Below are positions 1-8,581 of a stretch of 64,000 nt of DNA, piece after piece. Below the pieces are notes generated by a model. That model ran no database searches. It was given only the letters and a program-made list of their open reading frames with translations, and had not been told where the DNA came from. Within the stretch, counting starts at the first letter, position 1, and every line of letters begins with the position of its first letter. Source of the DNA: CBDHDN01 sp965261585 (GTDB taxonomy: Bacteria; Pseudomonadota; Alphaproteobacteria; UBA6615); the NCBI GenBank assembly GCA_965261585.1, contig CBDHDN010000069.1:94101-158100 (forward strand), in the 5' to 3' direction. The position numbers and the translations under genes are program-made.

Positions 1-730
1 TGGGCGAGCGGATGACCGTGTGCTCCAGGTCGATGCGGGCGATGTTGAGGGCGGCCTCGCGGCGCTGGATCTCGGCATCGGCGGTCAACAGGCGCGCCGT
101 CGCGATCTCCTGCTCGGCCTGGCGCGCCGCCAGCGTGGAGCGCGCGGCCCGCACGCGCCCACGCGCCGCCGCCCGCTGCGCCACGGCGCGGTCATGGGTC
201 GCCTGGGCCGTGTCGACCTGGGCCTGGGCGACGACGCGGTTGTCGCGCAGCTCCGCCTTGCGGGCCAGGTCCTTCGCCGCCTCCTCGACGGCCGCGTCCT
301 CGTTCTGGATCTCGGCCTCGGCGACCTCGATCGACGCGATCGCGTTGTCGACGTCGGCGCCGGCGCGGTCGACCGACGCCGTGTTGATGGCCAGCTCGGC
401 GCGGGCCACCGCCAGCCCGGCCGCGGCCTGGCGGACGCGCGCCTCGAACACCGCTGGGTCGATCCGCGCGATCACCTCGTTCGCTTCGACTTCCGTGTTA
501 AAATCGACGAAAATCTCTTTGATTTGTCCGGATATTTGCGAACCGACGAGCACCGTCACCACGGGCTCCAGCCGGCCCGTCGACGACACCGTGCTGACGA
601 TCGGGCCCTGCTCCACCGTGGCCAGCCGAAACACCGGCGTCTGCGCCGCCCGGTCCGGCAGCACGAACGTCGACGCGACGCCCAGGGCGACGACCGCGGC
701 GGCGACGGCGGTGATACGCAACAGGCGCAT
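1..730 (-). CDS. Periplasmic adaptor subunit (HlyD/MacA-type membrane fusion protein), partial
   Basis: The reverse strand reads open from an ATG at 730 to the window edge, so about 243 N-terminal residues are present and the C-terminus lies outside. It begins with one hydrophobic anchor (MRLLRITAVAAAVVALGV). A biotinyl-lipoyl-like beta segment follows (STGRLEPVVTVLVGSQISG, IARIDPAVFEARV), then a long Ala/Glu/Arg-rich alpha-helical hairpin (about residues 95-235), the order seen in MacA/HlyD adaptors that link an inner-membrane pump to a TolC-like channel. GAGGAGG lies 12 nt before the ATG. Neither the pump nor its substrate is visible. A short AT-rich patch at 495-545 encodes the conserved strand before the hairpin. 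Confidence 0.88.
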   Translation of the reverse strand, partial: MRLLRITAVAAAVVALGVASTFVLPDRAAQTPVFRLATVEQGPIVSTVSSTGRLEPVVTVLVGSQISGQIKEIFVDFNTEVEANEVIARIDPAVFEARVRQAAAGLAVARAELAINTASVDRAGADVDNAIASIEVAEAEIQNEDAAVEEAAKDLARKAELRDNRVVAQAQVDTAQATHDRAVAQRAAARGRVRAARSTLAARQAEQEIATARLLTADAEIQRREAALNIARIDLEHTVIRSP

Positions 731-967
731 GGCGGCGGCGGTCCTCCTCGTCAGCACGGGGGCCGGGCGACCGCCCGCTTCGGTCGCGCAGCGGCCGCTA
801 CCCCATGCACGCGGCCGGCGGGCGATATCCGTCGCGCGGGCCTCGGCCCAGTCTACCACACGGACGCACGCCCGGCCGTCGCCCGCTCGGGTGGTTGGCA
901 GGATCGCAAGCCTGCCCCACAATGCGCGCGCGACACTGGCGAGGGGGCTTGGCGCCATGCACATCCG

Positions 968-2079
968 ATGATCGTCGGCGGCAAACCGCAGCGCACGATC
1001 TGGATCAACGACGACGGCTGGTCGGTCGCGATCATCGACCAGACGAAGCTGCCCCATGCCTTCGAGACCGTGGCCCTGCGCGGCCTCGACGACGCGGCCC
1101 ACGCCATCAGGACGATGCGTGTGCGCGGCGCGCCGCTGATCGGTGCGACGGCGGCCTACGGCGTCTGCCTGGCGCGCTGCGCGACGACGCCTCCGACGAG
1201 GCCATCGGCCGCGCCTACGACACGCTGATCGCGACCCGGCCGACGGCCGTCAATCTGCGCTGGGCGCTCGACGAGATGCGTGCCGTCCTGCGCAACCTGG
1301 CGCGCGAGGAACGCCTCACCGCCGCCTACGCCCGTGCTGCCGAGATCTGCGACGACGACGTCGCGATCTGCGCCGCCATCGGCCGCCACGGCCTGCCGCT
1401 GATCCGCGACATCGCCGCGGCCAAGCCGCCGGGTGCGCCCGTCAATGTGCTGACCCACTGCAACGCCGGCTGGCTCGCCACGGTCGACTGGGGCACGGCG
1501 ACGGCGCCGCTCTACATGGCCCACGACGCGGGCATCCCGGTGCATGTCTGGGTCGACGAGACGCGGCCGCGCAACCAGGGCGCCGCGCTGACGGCGTGGG
1601 AGCTGGTCAATCACGGCGTGCCCCACGCCATCGTCGCCGACAATGTCGGCGGCCATCTGATGCAGCACGGCATGGTCGATCTGTGCATCGTCGGCACCGA
1701 CCGCACGGCCGCCAACGGCGACGTCGCCAACAAGATCGGCACCTATCTGAAGGCGCTCGCCGCCCACGACAACGGCGTGCCGTTCTATGTCGCCCTGCCG
1801 TCGACGACGATCGACTGGACCGTCGGCGACGGCGTCGCCGAGATCCCGATCGAGCAGCGCGATGGGGCGGAGCTGTCGCGCATGACCGGCCGCACCGACG
1901 CCGGCGACATCGTCACCGTCGCGATCACGCCGGCCGACAGCCCGATCGCGAACTACGCGTTCGACGTGACGCCGGCCCGCCTCGTCACCGGCCTGATTAC
2001 CGAGCGCGGCATCGCCGCGGCCTCGCGCGACGGCCTGGCGCGGCTGTTCCCCGAGCATGCCAAGGCCGCCGCGTCGTGA
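968..2079 (+). pseudogene. mtnA: S-methyl-5-thioribose-1-phosphate isomerase, frameshifted
   Basis: MtnA converts methylthioribose-1-phosphate to methylthioribulose-1-phosphate in methionine salvage. The frame from ATG 968 (MIVGGKPQRTIWINDDGW) carries VRGAPLIGATAAYGVCLA and then meets a frameshift near 1172-1177. The homology resumes in another frame as LRDDASDEAIGRAYDTL and runs to the TGA at 2079. Both active-site regions are intact downstream: the Cys loop (THCNAGWLAT) and the Asp loop (GTDRTAANGDVANKIGTY). Total length, about 369 residues, is normal for the family. Two extra bases, or one missing, in a CG-rich tract explain the break. It may be a real mutation or an assembly indel. The next gene starts inside the stop codon (GTGA overlap). 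Confidence 0.9.
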
Positions 2080-2381
2080 CGACCTACACGATCACGGCCG
2101 CCGACCGGCAGTGGATCGATGAGTTCCGCCAGCGCCCGATCGGCCCGCACAGCCCCCAGCTGCTGCGCGTGCTCAACGCCCTGCGCGGGGGACCCACGGC
2201 CGGCAAGTACTGCCTGATCTGCACGCAGCCGTTCGCCGAATGGCAGCTCGCCCGCATGACCGGCGAGCGTGGCCGCCCGGCCGAACCGATCGCCGGCGAG
2301 CTCTTCCACGACCTCGCCAGCGCCGAATGGGCCGTCTTCCGCCGCCGCTGGCGCGAGCACACCGGCGAAGACATCAACTGA
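2076..2381 (+). CDS. Conserved hypothetical protein, about 101 residues
   Basis: This small frame starts at a GTG that overlaps the mtnA stop (GTGA), so it is probably translationally coupled to mtnA. The product begins with TTYTITAADRQWIDEFR and has two cysteines in KYCLICTQPFAEWQLARM, then a charged segment (MTGERGRPAEP) and a C-terminal helix rich in Trp and Arg (ASAEWAVFRRRWREHTG). There is no signal peptide or membrane segment. I do not recognise the family. Codon use matches the neighbours and the tight overlap argues that it is real. A role tied to mtnA is inferred from position only. Confidence 0.7.
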   Translation: MTTYTITAADRQWIDEFRQRPIGPHSPQLLRVLNALRGGPTAGKYCLICTQPFAEWQLARMTGERGRPAEPIAGELFHDLASAEWAVFRRRWREHTGEDIN

Positions 2382-2395
2382 GGCGGCAAGAGCGA

Positions 2396-2820
2396 TGAAC
2401 CACAGAGGCACAGAGACACAGAGAACAAAAACGTATGAAACCCCAGCCTTGAGCCTACGAGCTTCACACATCGTGAGTGGGCTACCGTTCGGATGCAGGA
2501 AGGGAACTATGCCGTCACCCTCGTGCTTGACACGAGGGCCCATCGCACAGGCTCACACCACTGTGCGGGCGCAAGCATGGGTCCTTGGGACAAGCCCAAG
2601 AACGACGGATGGGGGGAGGTTCGTGAGAACCACACCCGTCTCGAGCCAGCCAGATTCACTTGTCCCGCGGCGCGTAGCGCGGCCAACGGATTACGTAAGG
2701 GCCCGCCTCATCGAAACTTCACGATCCGATCTGCAGAGATGTGTGAATGCCGTAGGATCGGGTCCGGGGTTTCGTTTTCCCACGGTCTCCCTGTGTCTCT
2801 GTGCCTCTGTGGTTCAAGGA
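2396..2820. repeat. Intergenic element with long imperfect terminal inverted repeats
   Basis: This gap between the mtnA pair and the dimethylformamidase-like gene is bounded by inverted arms. The left arm begins GAACCACAGAGGCACAGAGA at 2396 and the right arm is its complement, ending near 2820. The similarity continues inward for about 80 bp: both arms carry GAAACCCC, CCTACG and TTCACACATC in the same order. The same outer arm (CCACAGAGACACAGAG) recurs as inverted pairs at 37493-37951 and 45807-45897. No coding frame inside is convincing. It behaves as a dispersed, non-coding, transposon-like or hairpin-forming repeat. Confidence 0.7.
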
Positions 2821-2834
2821 AGCGGTAGCGCCCG

Positions 2835-5111
2835 ATGACCGAACCGGCCCTGCGCCTCGTCGGCTATAGCGACGAGATCAGCGTCGCGCCGGGCGAGACC
2901 ATCACGTTCATGGTCTCGGCCGACGGCGTCGCGACCTACCGGGCCGACATCGTCCGCCTGATCCACGGCGACGCGAACCCGGCCGGCCCCGGCTTCAAGA
3001 CCGGGCCGGCCATGCCCGTCGGCGAATTCCCCGGCCGCAAGCAGGAGACGTTCGCCGGCTCCTACGTCGTGGTACCCGAGCATCAGGCGATGAGCGGCGC
3101 CACGAGTTTCACGTTCGCGGCCCTGGTCTGGCCGACGACGCCGGTGAAGGCGGGGCTGGCACGGGGACCCCAGGCGATCGCGACGCGCGCTTGGCTCGGC
3201 GCCGGCGCGGCCGTCATGCTGGCGCTCGACGACGACGGCCGCGCCGTGCTGCGCTTTGTCAACGGCGGCGAGGCGGTCGACGTCGTCCGCGGCAAGCCGC
3301 TGCTGGCGCGCCACTGGTACCTCGTCGCCGCCAGCTACGACGCGACGACCGCTACGGCGCAGCTCCTACAGCACCCGCTCACGCGCTACCCCGGTATCGA
3401 CGACGCGGCCACCGTCGGCGCGCGCGCCGCCCAGCCGCCGCCGCTGGCGGCGCCGCTGACCATCGCCGCCACACTCGTCGAGGAGGCGGGCGAGCGGCTG
3501 CGCACAGCGCTGCACTTCAACGGCAAGATCGAGGCGCCGGCGCTTTTCGCCCGCGCCGTGCCGGTGGACGAGCTCATGGCCTACTATTGCGGCGGCGGTG
3601 AGCGCGCGGCCCCGGCCGACCTGGTCGCCGCGTGGAACTTCGCCCGCGAGATGTCGTCCGTCACGATCGTCGACGAGGGCCCGCACGGCCTGCACGGCAC
3701 CTGCGTCAACCTGCCGGCCCGCGCCATGAAGGGCGCACGCTGGACCGGCGAGGAGATGAACTGGGCGCGCCGGCCCGAGCACTATGCCGCCATCCACTTC
3801 CACGACGATGACCTCTACGACGCCGGCTGGCAGGCCGACTTCGCCTGGACGGTGCCGGCGGATACGCCCAGCGGCGTCTACTGCGCCCGCCTCGCGTCGC
3901 CCGACGGGGCGCGCGAGGACCTGGTGCCGTTCTGTGTGCGGCCGCCGCGCGGCCGGGCGACCGCCGACGTCGCGGTCCTGCTGCCGACGGCGAGCTACAT
4001 GGCCTACGCCAACGACCACAACTCCGTCGACGTTGCCGCGGCCGAGATGATGATGGGCCGGCTGATCGTGCTGCAGCCTGCCGACCTCTATTTCGACGAA
4101 CACCGCGAATACGGCCTGGCGCTCTACGACACCCATTCCGACGGCAGCGGCGTCTGCTACTCGTCGCGGCTGCGCCCGATCCTCAACATGCGGCCGAAAC
4201 ACGCCGCCTGGGTCGGCGGCGCCGGCTCCGGCCTGTGGCAGTTCAACGCCGACACCCACCTGATCGACTGGCTCGAGGCCAAGGACATCACCTACGACGT
4301 CGTCACCGACGAGGACCTGCATGCCGAGGGGGCGAGCCTGCTCGCGCCCTATCGCACGGTCCTCACCGGCACCCACCCGGAATACCATTCGACGGCGATG
4401 TGGGACGCCACGCGCGCCTACCTCGGCGGCGGCGGGCGGCTGATGTATCTCGGCGCCAACGGCTGGTACTGGCGCATCGCCTGGCACGGCCAGCTGCCCG
4501 GCGTCATCGAGGTGCGCCGGGCCGAGGACGGCATCCGCACCTGGGCGGCCGAGCCCGGCGAGTACTATCACAGCTTCACCGGCGAATATGGCGGCCTGTG
4601 GCGGCGCCAGGGCCGGCCGCCCAACGTGCTGCTCGGCACCGGCTTCACGGCCCAGGGCTTCGATGTCTCCGGCTGGTACGAACGCCAGCCCGACAGCTTC
4701 GATGCGCGCGCCGCGTTCATCTTCGAGGGCATCGGCGCGGACGAGAAGATCGGCGACTTCGGCCTCGTCGGCGGCGGCGCCGCGGGGCTCGAGCTCGACC
4801 GCGTCGACCCCCTGCTCGGCACGCCGCCCCACACGCTGAAGCTCGCCTCGTCGGTCGGCCACACCGACCTCTACCTGTTGGTGGCCGAGGAGATCCTGGT
4901 GACGACGCCGAACCTGTCCGGCACCCAGAAAGAAAACGTGCGTGCCGACATGGCGTTCTTCGAGGGGCCTGAGGGCGGCGCCGTGTTCTCGATCAGTTCG
5001 ATCGCCTGGTGCGGCAGCCTCAGCCACGACGGCTACGCCAACAACGTCTCCCGCATCACCGAAAACGTGCTCCGCCGCTTCCTCGACCCGGCCCCTTTCA
5101 CCCGTGAGTAG
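2835..5111 (+). CDS. N,N-dimethylformamidase large (beta) subunit-like protein
   Basis: The 758-residue product resembles the large subunit of N,N-dimethylformamidase, a mononuclear-iron amidohydrolase. An N-terminal beta domain (MTEPALRLVGYSDEISVAPG) and a LamG/concanavalin-like region (about residues 80-260, with HWYLVAASYDATTATAQL) are followed by the catalytic C-terminal domain. There GTHPEYHSTAMWD supplies the His and Glu of the family's His-X-Glu iron site, and nearby tyrosines (YLGANGWYWR and the segment around 400) may supply the rest. ATG 2835 is the first good start. No gene for the small alpha subunit is adjacent, so the substrate may differ from dimethylformamide. A VOC gene lies about 290 bp downstream. 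Confidence 0.8.
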   Translation: MTEPALRLVGYSDEISVAPGETITFMVSADGVATYRADIVRLIHGDANPAGPGFKTGPAMPVGEFPGRKQETFAGSYVVVPEHQAMSGATSFTFAALVWPTTPVKAGLARGPQAIATRAWLGAGAAVMLALDDDGRAVLRFVNGGEAVDVVRGKPLLARHWYLVAASYDATTATAQLLQHPLTRYPGIDDAATVGARAAQPPPLAAPLTIAATLVEEAGERLRTALHFNGKIEAPALFARAVPVDELMAYYCGGGERAAPADLVAAWNFAREMSSVTIVDEGPHGLHGTCVNLPARAMKGARWTGEEMNWARRPEHYAAIHFHDDDLYDAGWQADFAWTVPADTPSGVYCARLASPDGAREDLVPFCVRPPRGRATADVAVLLPTASYMAYANDHNSVDVAAAEMMMGRLIVLQPADLYFDEHREYGLALYDTHSDGSGVCYSSRLRPILNMRPKHAAWVGGAGSGLWQFNADTHLIDWLEAKDITYDVVTDEDLHAEGASLLAPYRTVLTGTHPEYHSTAMWDATRAYLGGGGRLMYLGANGWYWRIAWHGQLPGVIEVRRAEDGIRTWAAEPGEYYHSFTGEYGGLWRRQGRPPNVLLGTGFTAQGFDVSGWYERQPDSFDARAAFIFEGIGADEKIGDFGLVGGGAAGLELDRVDPLLGTPPHTLKLASSVGHTDLYLLVAEEILVTTPNLSGTQKENVRADMAFFEGPEGGAVFSISSIAWCGSLSHDGYANNVSRITENVLRRFLDPAPFTRE

Positions 5112-5402
5112 GCCGTCTTCCCCTCCTCCCTGCCGGAGCGGGACGCGCCCGTGACGAAGCGATGGGTGAGGGGGGGGGGCATGAGGAGGCGTAAATCGGC
5201 CATCCCAAAGCCGTCATCCTCGGCCAACGAGCAGCCAACGAGCCGAGGATGACGGATTGTTGGTGCGGGATGGCGGCGGGAAAACCCGCTATCTGCCCCG
5301 CCGCGAGCGCCGGCACCCTGGCGATGTCGGATTTTTCAGTACGGGCGATCGTGGGGACGCTAGTTTCGGCGCCATGGGCCAACCACGAATGCAGGAACCG
5401 CT

Positions 5403-5864
5403 ATGGAACAACGCGTCAGCATGATCGCGCTCGGCGTCGCCGACTTGGCGCGCGCGAAGGCGTTCTACGAGGGCGTCGTCGGCTGGCGCGCCGCCGAAGG
5501 CCCGCCCGAGATCGTCTTCTTCGACCTCGGCGGCGTCATCCTCTCGCTCTATCCCCACGGCGCGTTCGCGAAGGAGATGACGACCGATCCCGCCGCCGTC
5601 GACACCGCCAACGCAGCGCCGGTCCGCGACGGTGCCTACGAGGGCTTCGCCCTCGCCCACAACGCCCGCAGCGAGGCCGAGGTCGACGCCATCTTCGCCC
5701 GGCTGCAGGAGCGCGGCGCGACGATCCTCAAGCCGCCGGAGCGCGTTTTTTGGGGCGGCTATTCCGGCTATTTCGCCGACCTCGACGGCCACAACTGGGA
5801 GGTCGCCTACAACCCGTTCTGGACGATCGGCGACGACGGCCGCATCGCCATGACGCCGCCCTGA
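5403..5864 (+). CDS. VOC family (glyoxalase/bleomycin resistance-like) protein
   Basis: This 153-residue protein has the paired beta-alpha-beta-beta-beta modules of the vicinal-oxygen-chelate superfamily. The first module starts VSMIALGVADLARAKAFYEG and the second ends with GYFADLDGHNWEVAYNPF. The family uses metal ligands at the edges of the strands; the C-terminal Glu (WEVAYN) is present, but His at the first-strand position is absent. The activity therefore cannot be assigned as lactoylglutathione lyase. It stands alone between two noncoding gaps. A bulky YNPFW tail is typical of a common uncharacterised proteobacterial VOC subgroup. Confidence 0.85.
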   Translation: MEQRVSMIALGVADLARAKAFYEGVVGWRAAEGPPEIVFFDLGGVILSLYPHGAFAKEMTTDPAAVDTANAAPVRDGAYEGFALAHNARSEAEVDAIFARLQERGATILKPPERVFWGGYSGYFADLDGHNWEVAYNPFWTIGDDGRIAMTPP

Positions 5865-6158
5865 CGTGCGGTCGTTACTGGGCCCGACGCAAGCGGCGAT
5901 GCCGAGTGGCCCGTCCGACCATGCTCATGACATACGGGCACCCAGGCTGCCGCCATCGACACCGGCGCGCCAGGCCGCGGGCGACCTCGCGCCACAGCGT
6001 CGCGGACTCGGCCATCAGGTCGACCAGCGGGAACTCGGTGCGGCCGCCACGGGCGCGCCCGATACCATTGCGGGATCGCTGTTCAGCTTGGCGGACAGGG
6101 TGGCGATCCGCAGGTGGCCGGTCGGCGGGGAGGTGGGACGCCCCGCCGCCTCGGCTGT
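5865..6158. other. Gap without a recognisable gene
   Basis: About 290 bp between convergent genes. The reverse strand has a short frame ending in VDLMAESATLWREVARGLARR that looks protein-like but has no convincing start or homologue that I recognise. An adjacent frame continues plausible coding upstream of it, so a decayed gene is possible. Confidence 0.4.
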
Positions 6159-6686
6159 TTACTCCGCCGCGGCCGCCGCCTGGCTCGTCACTTCCAGGTC
6201 GAGCTCGACCGGGACGGGCTCCTTGATGATGTCGAGCACCGGGCAATGCGTGTTGACGATCCCACGCAATTGCTCGAGCGCCTCGGGGCTAGCGCTGGAC
6301 ACGATCCGCACGGTGCCCTTGATGCTCTGGTATCCGGGTCGGACGCCCTCGTCCACGGCAAAGAAACCGCGCAGGTCGATATCGCCCTCGAGCTTGACGG
6401 ACACGGACTCGATGGGGATGCCGAGGGTTGCGGCAAACGCCTTGTAGGTGATCTCCTGGCAGGAGCCGAGCGAGGCCAGGATCAGCTCGACCGGGTTGGG
6501 GCCGGCATCGGTGCCGCCCAAGCTCTCCGGCTCATCGACGGTCAGGCGATGGTCCCGCAACTTTACGTCGGAGCGCAGACCGTCCGTCAGCAACGAGACG
6601 GATTCGAAGGTTGCCAGCGCCGTCTCGGGCTGTTCGCGAAAGGACTGCTGGGTTTCGGCGATAAGCTCGCGCAGATTGTCGCTCAT
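6159..6686 (-). CDS. OsmC/Ohr family peroxiredoxin-like protein
   Basis: The 175-residue product matches OsmC-type thiol peroxidases, which reduce organic hydroperoxides with two cysteines. The first conserved Cys sits in ILASLGSCQEITYKAFA and the second in GIVNTHCPVLDIIKEPVPV, as expected for the pair. The conserved PNPVELILASLGSC helix and the GGTDAGPNP entry are clear. I start at MSDNLRELIAETQQS (6686), since a strong hairpin at 6766-6792 lies upstream and would sit inside the coding region if the in-frame Met at 6797 were used. The ribosome binding site is weak. It is a single gene separated from its upstream neighbour by the hairpin and a REP-like repeat. Confidence 0.9.
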   Translation of the reverse strand: MSDNLRELIAETQQSFREQPETALATFESVSLLTDGLRSDVKLRDHRLTVDEPESLGGTDAGPNPVELILASLGSCQEITYKAFAATLGIPIESVSVKLEGDIDLRGFFAVDEGVRPGYQSIKGTVRIVSSASPEALEQLRGIVNTHCPVLDIIKEPVPVELDLEVTSQAAAAAE

Positions 6687-6765
6687 TTTTCGCAAGCTGT
6701 CGCTCAAATCGGCGCTGATCTCAGAGTAGGACAAGCGAGCAAAGCTGTCAAACTGACGACCCGCG

Positions 6766-6794
6766 AACGGGGCCGCTTTTGGCGGCCCCGTTTT
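6766..6794. terminator. Strong GC hairpin, likely transcription terminator
   Basis: An 11-bp perfect stem (AACGGGGCCGC paired with GCGGCCCCGTT) has a 5-nt loop. On the plus strand it ends in four T residues. It lies in the 350-bp gap between the EF-hand gene and osmC, both on the minus strand. On that strand no T-run follows, so it may act as an attenuator or RNA-stability element there. Confidence 0.55.
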
Positions 6795-6931
6795 CATCTG
6801 AGCCCCGACGCGGCGCATATGCGCTCGACGAGGGCCGCTGGTTCCGAACCATGACCCTTCAAACAGGCCCGCGACGAAGCGCTCCAGCCCCGGCGCGGAC
6901 GCTTGGGCCGCCAGACGCGATCAACCAATGA

Positions 6932-6962
6932 GCCCTCACCCTGAGCTTGTCGAAGGGTGAGC
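6932..6962. repeat. REP-like palindrome, single copy
   Basis: The core CCTCACCCTGAGCTTGTCG continues to AAGGGTGAG, an imperfect palindrome. The same core occurs as inverted pairs at 8467-8573 and 14281-14390, with a related leader (AATGAG or ATAAG) just before it. It is intergenic. Confidence 0.8.
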
Positions 6963-7037
6963 TTGGTCCGCGGTTCAGGCCCGAGGAAGGGCAAGGGCCG
7001 TACTCAGGAACGTGCCACGACCCGAAAAGGCTGCGGC

Positions 7038-7700
7038 CTAGGACAGGCCCTCGCCCTTGGTCATGAAGCCCATATGCTTGTTCGCTTCCTTGAGCCCGCC
7101 TTCGCCCTCGACCCATGTGACCTTGCCGTCGCCGTTGGCGTCGACGCCATCGAGCAGCTGTTGGGCCAGCACCTCGATCTGTCGCAACAGCGCCGCCGCT
7201 TGGGTCGCGGACGTGGCGCCCTCGACTTGGCCGCCGAGGTCGACGATCTGGTCGATCCACGGGCTCACATTGCCGGTGCTGGTTGCGACGTGCATGGCAT
7301 GGAGCTTCACGTTGTCACTGGCGTCATCGCTGCCGGCCGCGAAACCGACATGCGTTGCGGCCCCGTCGGCGGCGCGGCGCAAGCCGTAGCCCAGTCCGGG
7401 GCCCTTTGCCATCCCGTCGGTATCGACGGCGTGCAGGATGTGGGTCGTATGCAGCTTCAGCCAATCGAGGTTGTCCGGCTGCTTGAGGGCCAGTCCGGCG
7501 TGGACCACGGCGATCTCCGCTTCGGCCATCGCGGTCGGCAACAGGCCGCGCTCGTCGGGCGTATCCTTCCAGCTGTCGAGGACGTGGCCGATGTGAAGGT
7601 GGGATGCTTTCTTGTCGTCGGCCGCCGCCGTGGTGGCGGCCGCGCCGGCAAAGGCCGTCAGCAGAACGGCGCCGATGGCGATATTGGTTAGCCTTACCAT
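7038..7700 (-). CDS. Periplasmic His-rich protein with C-terminal EF-hand-like loop
   Basis: The start at 7700 (MVRLTNIAIGAVLLTAFAG) is set by GGGAGG seven nt upstream and gives a clear signal peptide ending near AAADDKKA, so the 220-residue product is probably periplasmic. It contains clustered histidines in repeated short motifs (HLHIGHVLDSW, KLHTTHILHAVDTDG, KLHAMHVATS). Near the C-terminus is a 12-residue calcium-type loop, DANGDGKVTWVE, with acidic or polar residues at positions 1, 3, 5, 9 and 12. I do not recognise the family; metal or haem binding is an inference from the histidines. It is monocistronic, followed by a REP-like repeat and a hairpin. Confidence 0.7.
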   Translation of the reverse strand: MVRLTNIAIGAVLLTAFAGAAATTAAADDKKASHLHIGHVLDSWKDTPDERGLLPTAMAEAEIAVVHAGLALKQPDNLDWLKLHTTHILHAVDTDGMAKGPGLGYGLRRAADGAATHVGFAAGSDDASDNVKLHAMHVATSTGNVSPWIDQIVDLGGQVEGATSATQAAALLRQIEVLAQQLLDGVDANGDGKVTWVEGEGGLKEANKHMGFMTKGEGLS

Positions 7701-7911
7701 GCTCGATCCTCCCAGAAGCTTCATGTCATCGGAAGACGGCGTTTGCGCATCTCCCTACAAGCACGACACGGCAGGGGGCGATATTATTCCGGCCGGCGCT
7801 TCAAAACACTCCGGGCGCGCCGACATCCCGACCCTGGATATCGGCGCTCCGACGGATGTTCCCGGTCTTGCGCGATCCCGCGGGCGACGGGTCGTCAGCG
7901 CCGCCGCCGGC

Positions 7912-8430
7912 ATGCTACGTTGGACTATGGGCGCGCATGGGAGTGCGGCGGCAGGCAATGGGGCGAGGCTCGTTGTGGGACGGGCGGTTGCGCTTCTCGT
8001 TCTCGTTCTTGCGGCGTCGGCCCATGCCCAGGCGCCGCTGCCGCCCGATCCGGCGCTGTCGCCCGCGGCCGTCGTCCGCATCCAGCTCGAGGCGCTGCAG
8101 CGCAACGACGTGCCGACCCCCGACGCCGGCATCCGTCAGACATGCGCCTTCGCCCATCCCGACAACAAGCGCCTCACCGGCCCGCTCGCGCGCTTCGGCC
8201 AGATGATCAAGGGCCCCGCCTACCGCCCGCTCATCGGCCACGCCGCCCACACGATCGAACGCCTCGGCGCGACCGGCGACGAGGCGACGTTCAGGGTCAC
8301 GATCGAGACCCCTGAGGGGGCGGTTCTGGAGTACCTCTGGGTCGTCGCCCGAGTCCTCGACGGCCCCACCAAGGGCGCCTGGATGACGACCAGCGCCCCC
8401 CCTCCGCGCCCATCCGGCCGCGCGATCTAA
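7912..8430 (+). CDS. Secreted DUF4864-like protein
   Basis: The predicted product has an N-terminal hydrophobic signal sequence (VGRAVALLVLVLAASAHAQA) followed by a compact domain starting LSPAAVVRIQLEALQRND. That domain resembles DUF4864, a small NTF2-like fold found in many alphaproteobacteria. Conserved-looking parts are FAHPDNKRLTGPLARFGQM and ATFRVTIETPEGAVLEYLW. The start is uncertain: ATG 7912 and ATG 7927 both precede the signal peptide and neither has a strong ribosome binding site. The gene is divergent from the EF-hand gene, with about 210 bp between them. No function is known. Confidence 0.65.
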   Translation: MLRWTMGAHGSAAAGNGARLVVGRAVALLVLVLAASAHAQAPLPPDPALSPAAVVRIQLEALQRNDVPTPDAGIRQTCAFAHPDNKRLTGPLARFGQMIKGPAYRPLIGHAAHTIERLGATGDEATFRVTIETPEGAVLEYLWVVARVLDGPTKGAWMTTSAPPPRPSGRAI

Positions 8431-8466
8431 GGCCGCTGCGGCCCTGTACCATCACCCTTGGACAGG

Positions 8467-8573
8467 CTCACCCTTCGACAAGCTCAGGGTGAGGTGTTCG
8501 ATTCTGCTCCATCGTGGCGGCCCCGTTCGATCCACCGATAAGCCCTCACCCTGAGCCTGTCGAAGGGCGAGGG
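8467..8573. repeat. Paired inverted REP-like element (BIME-like), copy A
   Basis: A forward unit (CTCACCCTTCGACAAGCTCA, continuing GGGTGAGG) at 8467-8494 and a reverse unit (CCTCACCCTGAGCCTGTCGA, continuing AGGGCGAGG) at 8542-8573 are separated by about 47 bp. The same pair with a partly similar spacer occurs at 14281-14390. It lies between the stops of convergent genes. Confidence 0.85.
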
Positions 8574-8581
8574 CGACGCGC

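Noticed and set aside
731..967. Possible SAM-type riboswitch before mtnA
   Set aside because: I could not find the conserved helices of a known SAM riboswitch in this 237-bp gap.
2430..2830. Short frames inside the CCACAGAG-bounded element
   Set aside because: They run through repeat arms and have no conserved-looking residues.
3366..5027. A 553-codon minus-strand frame opposite the dimethylformamidase-like gene
   Set aside because: The plus strand has clear homology motifs; the antisense product is Arg/Ala/Gly-rich with no recognisable domain.
5875..6246. Minus-strand frame overlapping osmC's 3' end
   Set aside because: The first part is a shadow of osmC; only the last 40 codons look protein-like and no start is supported.
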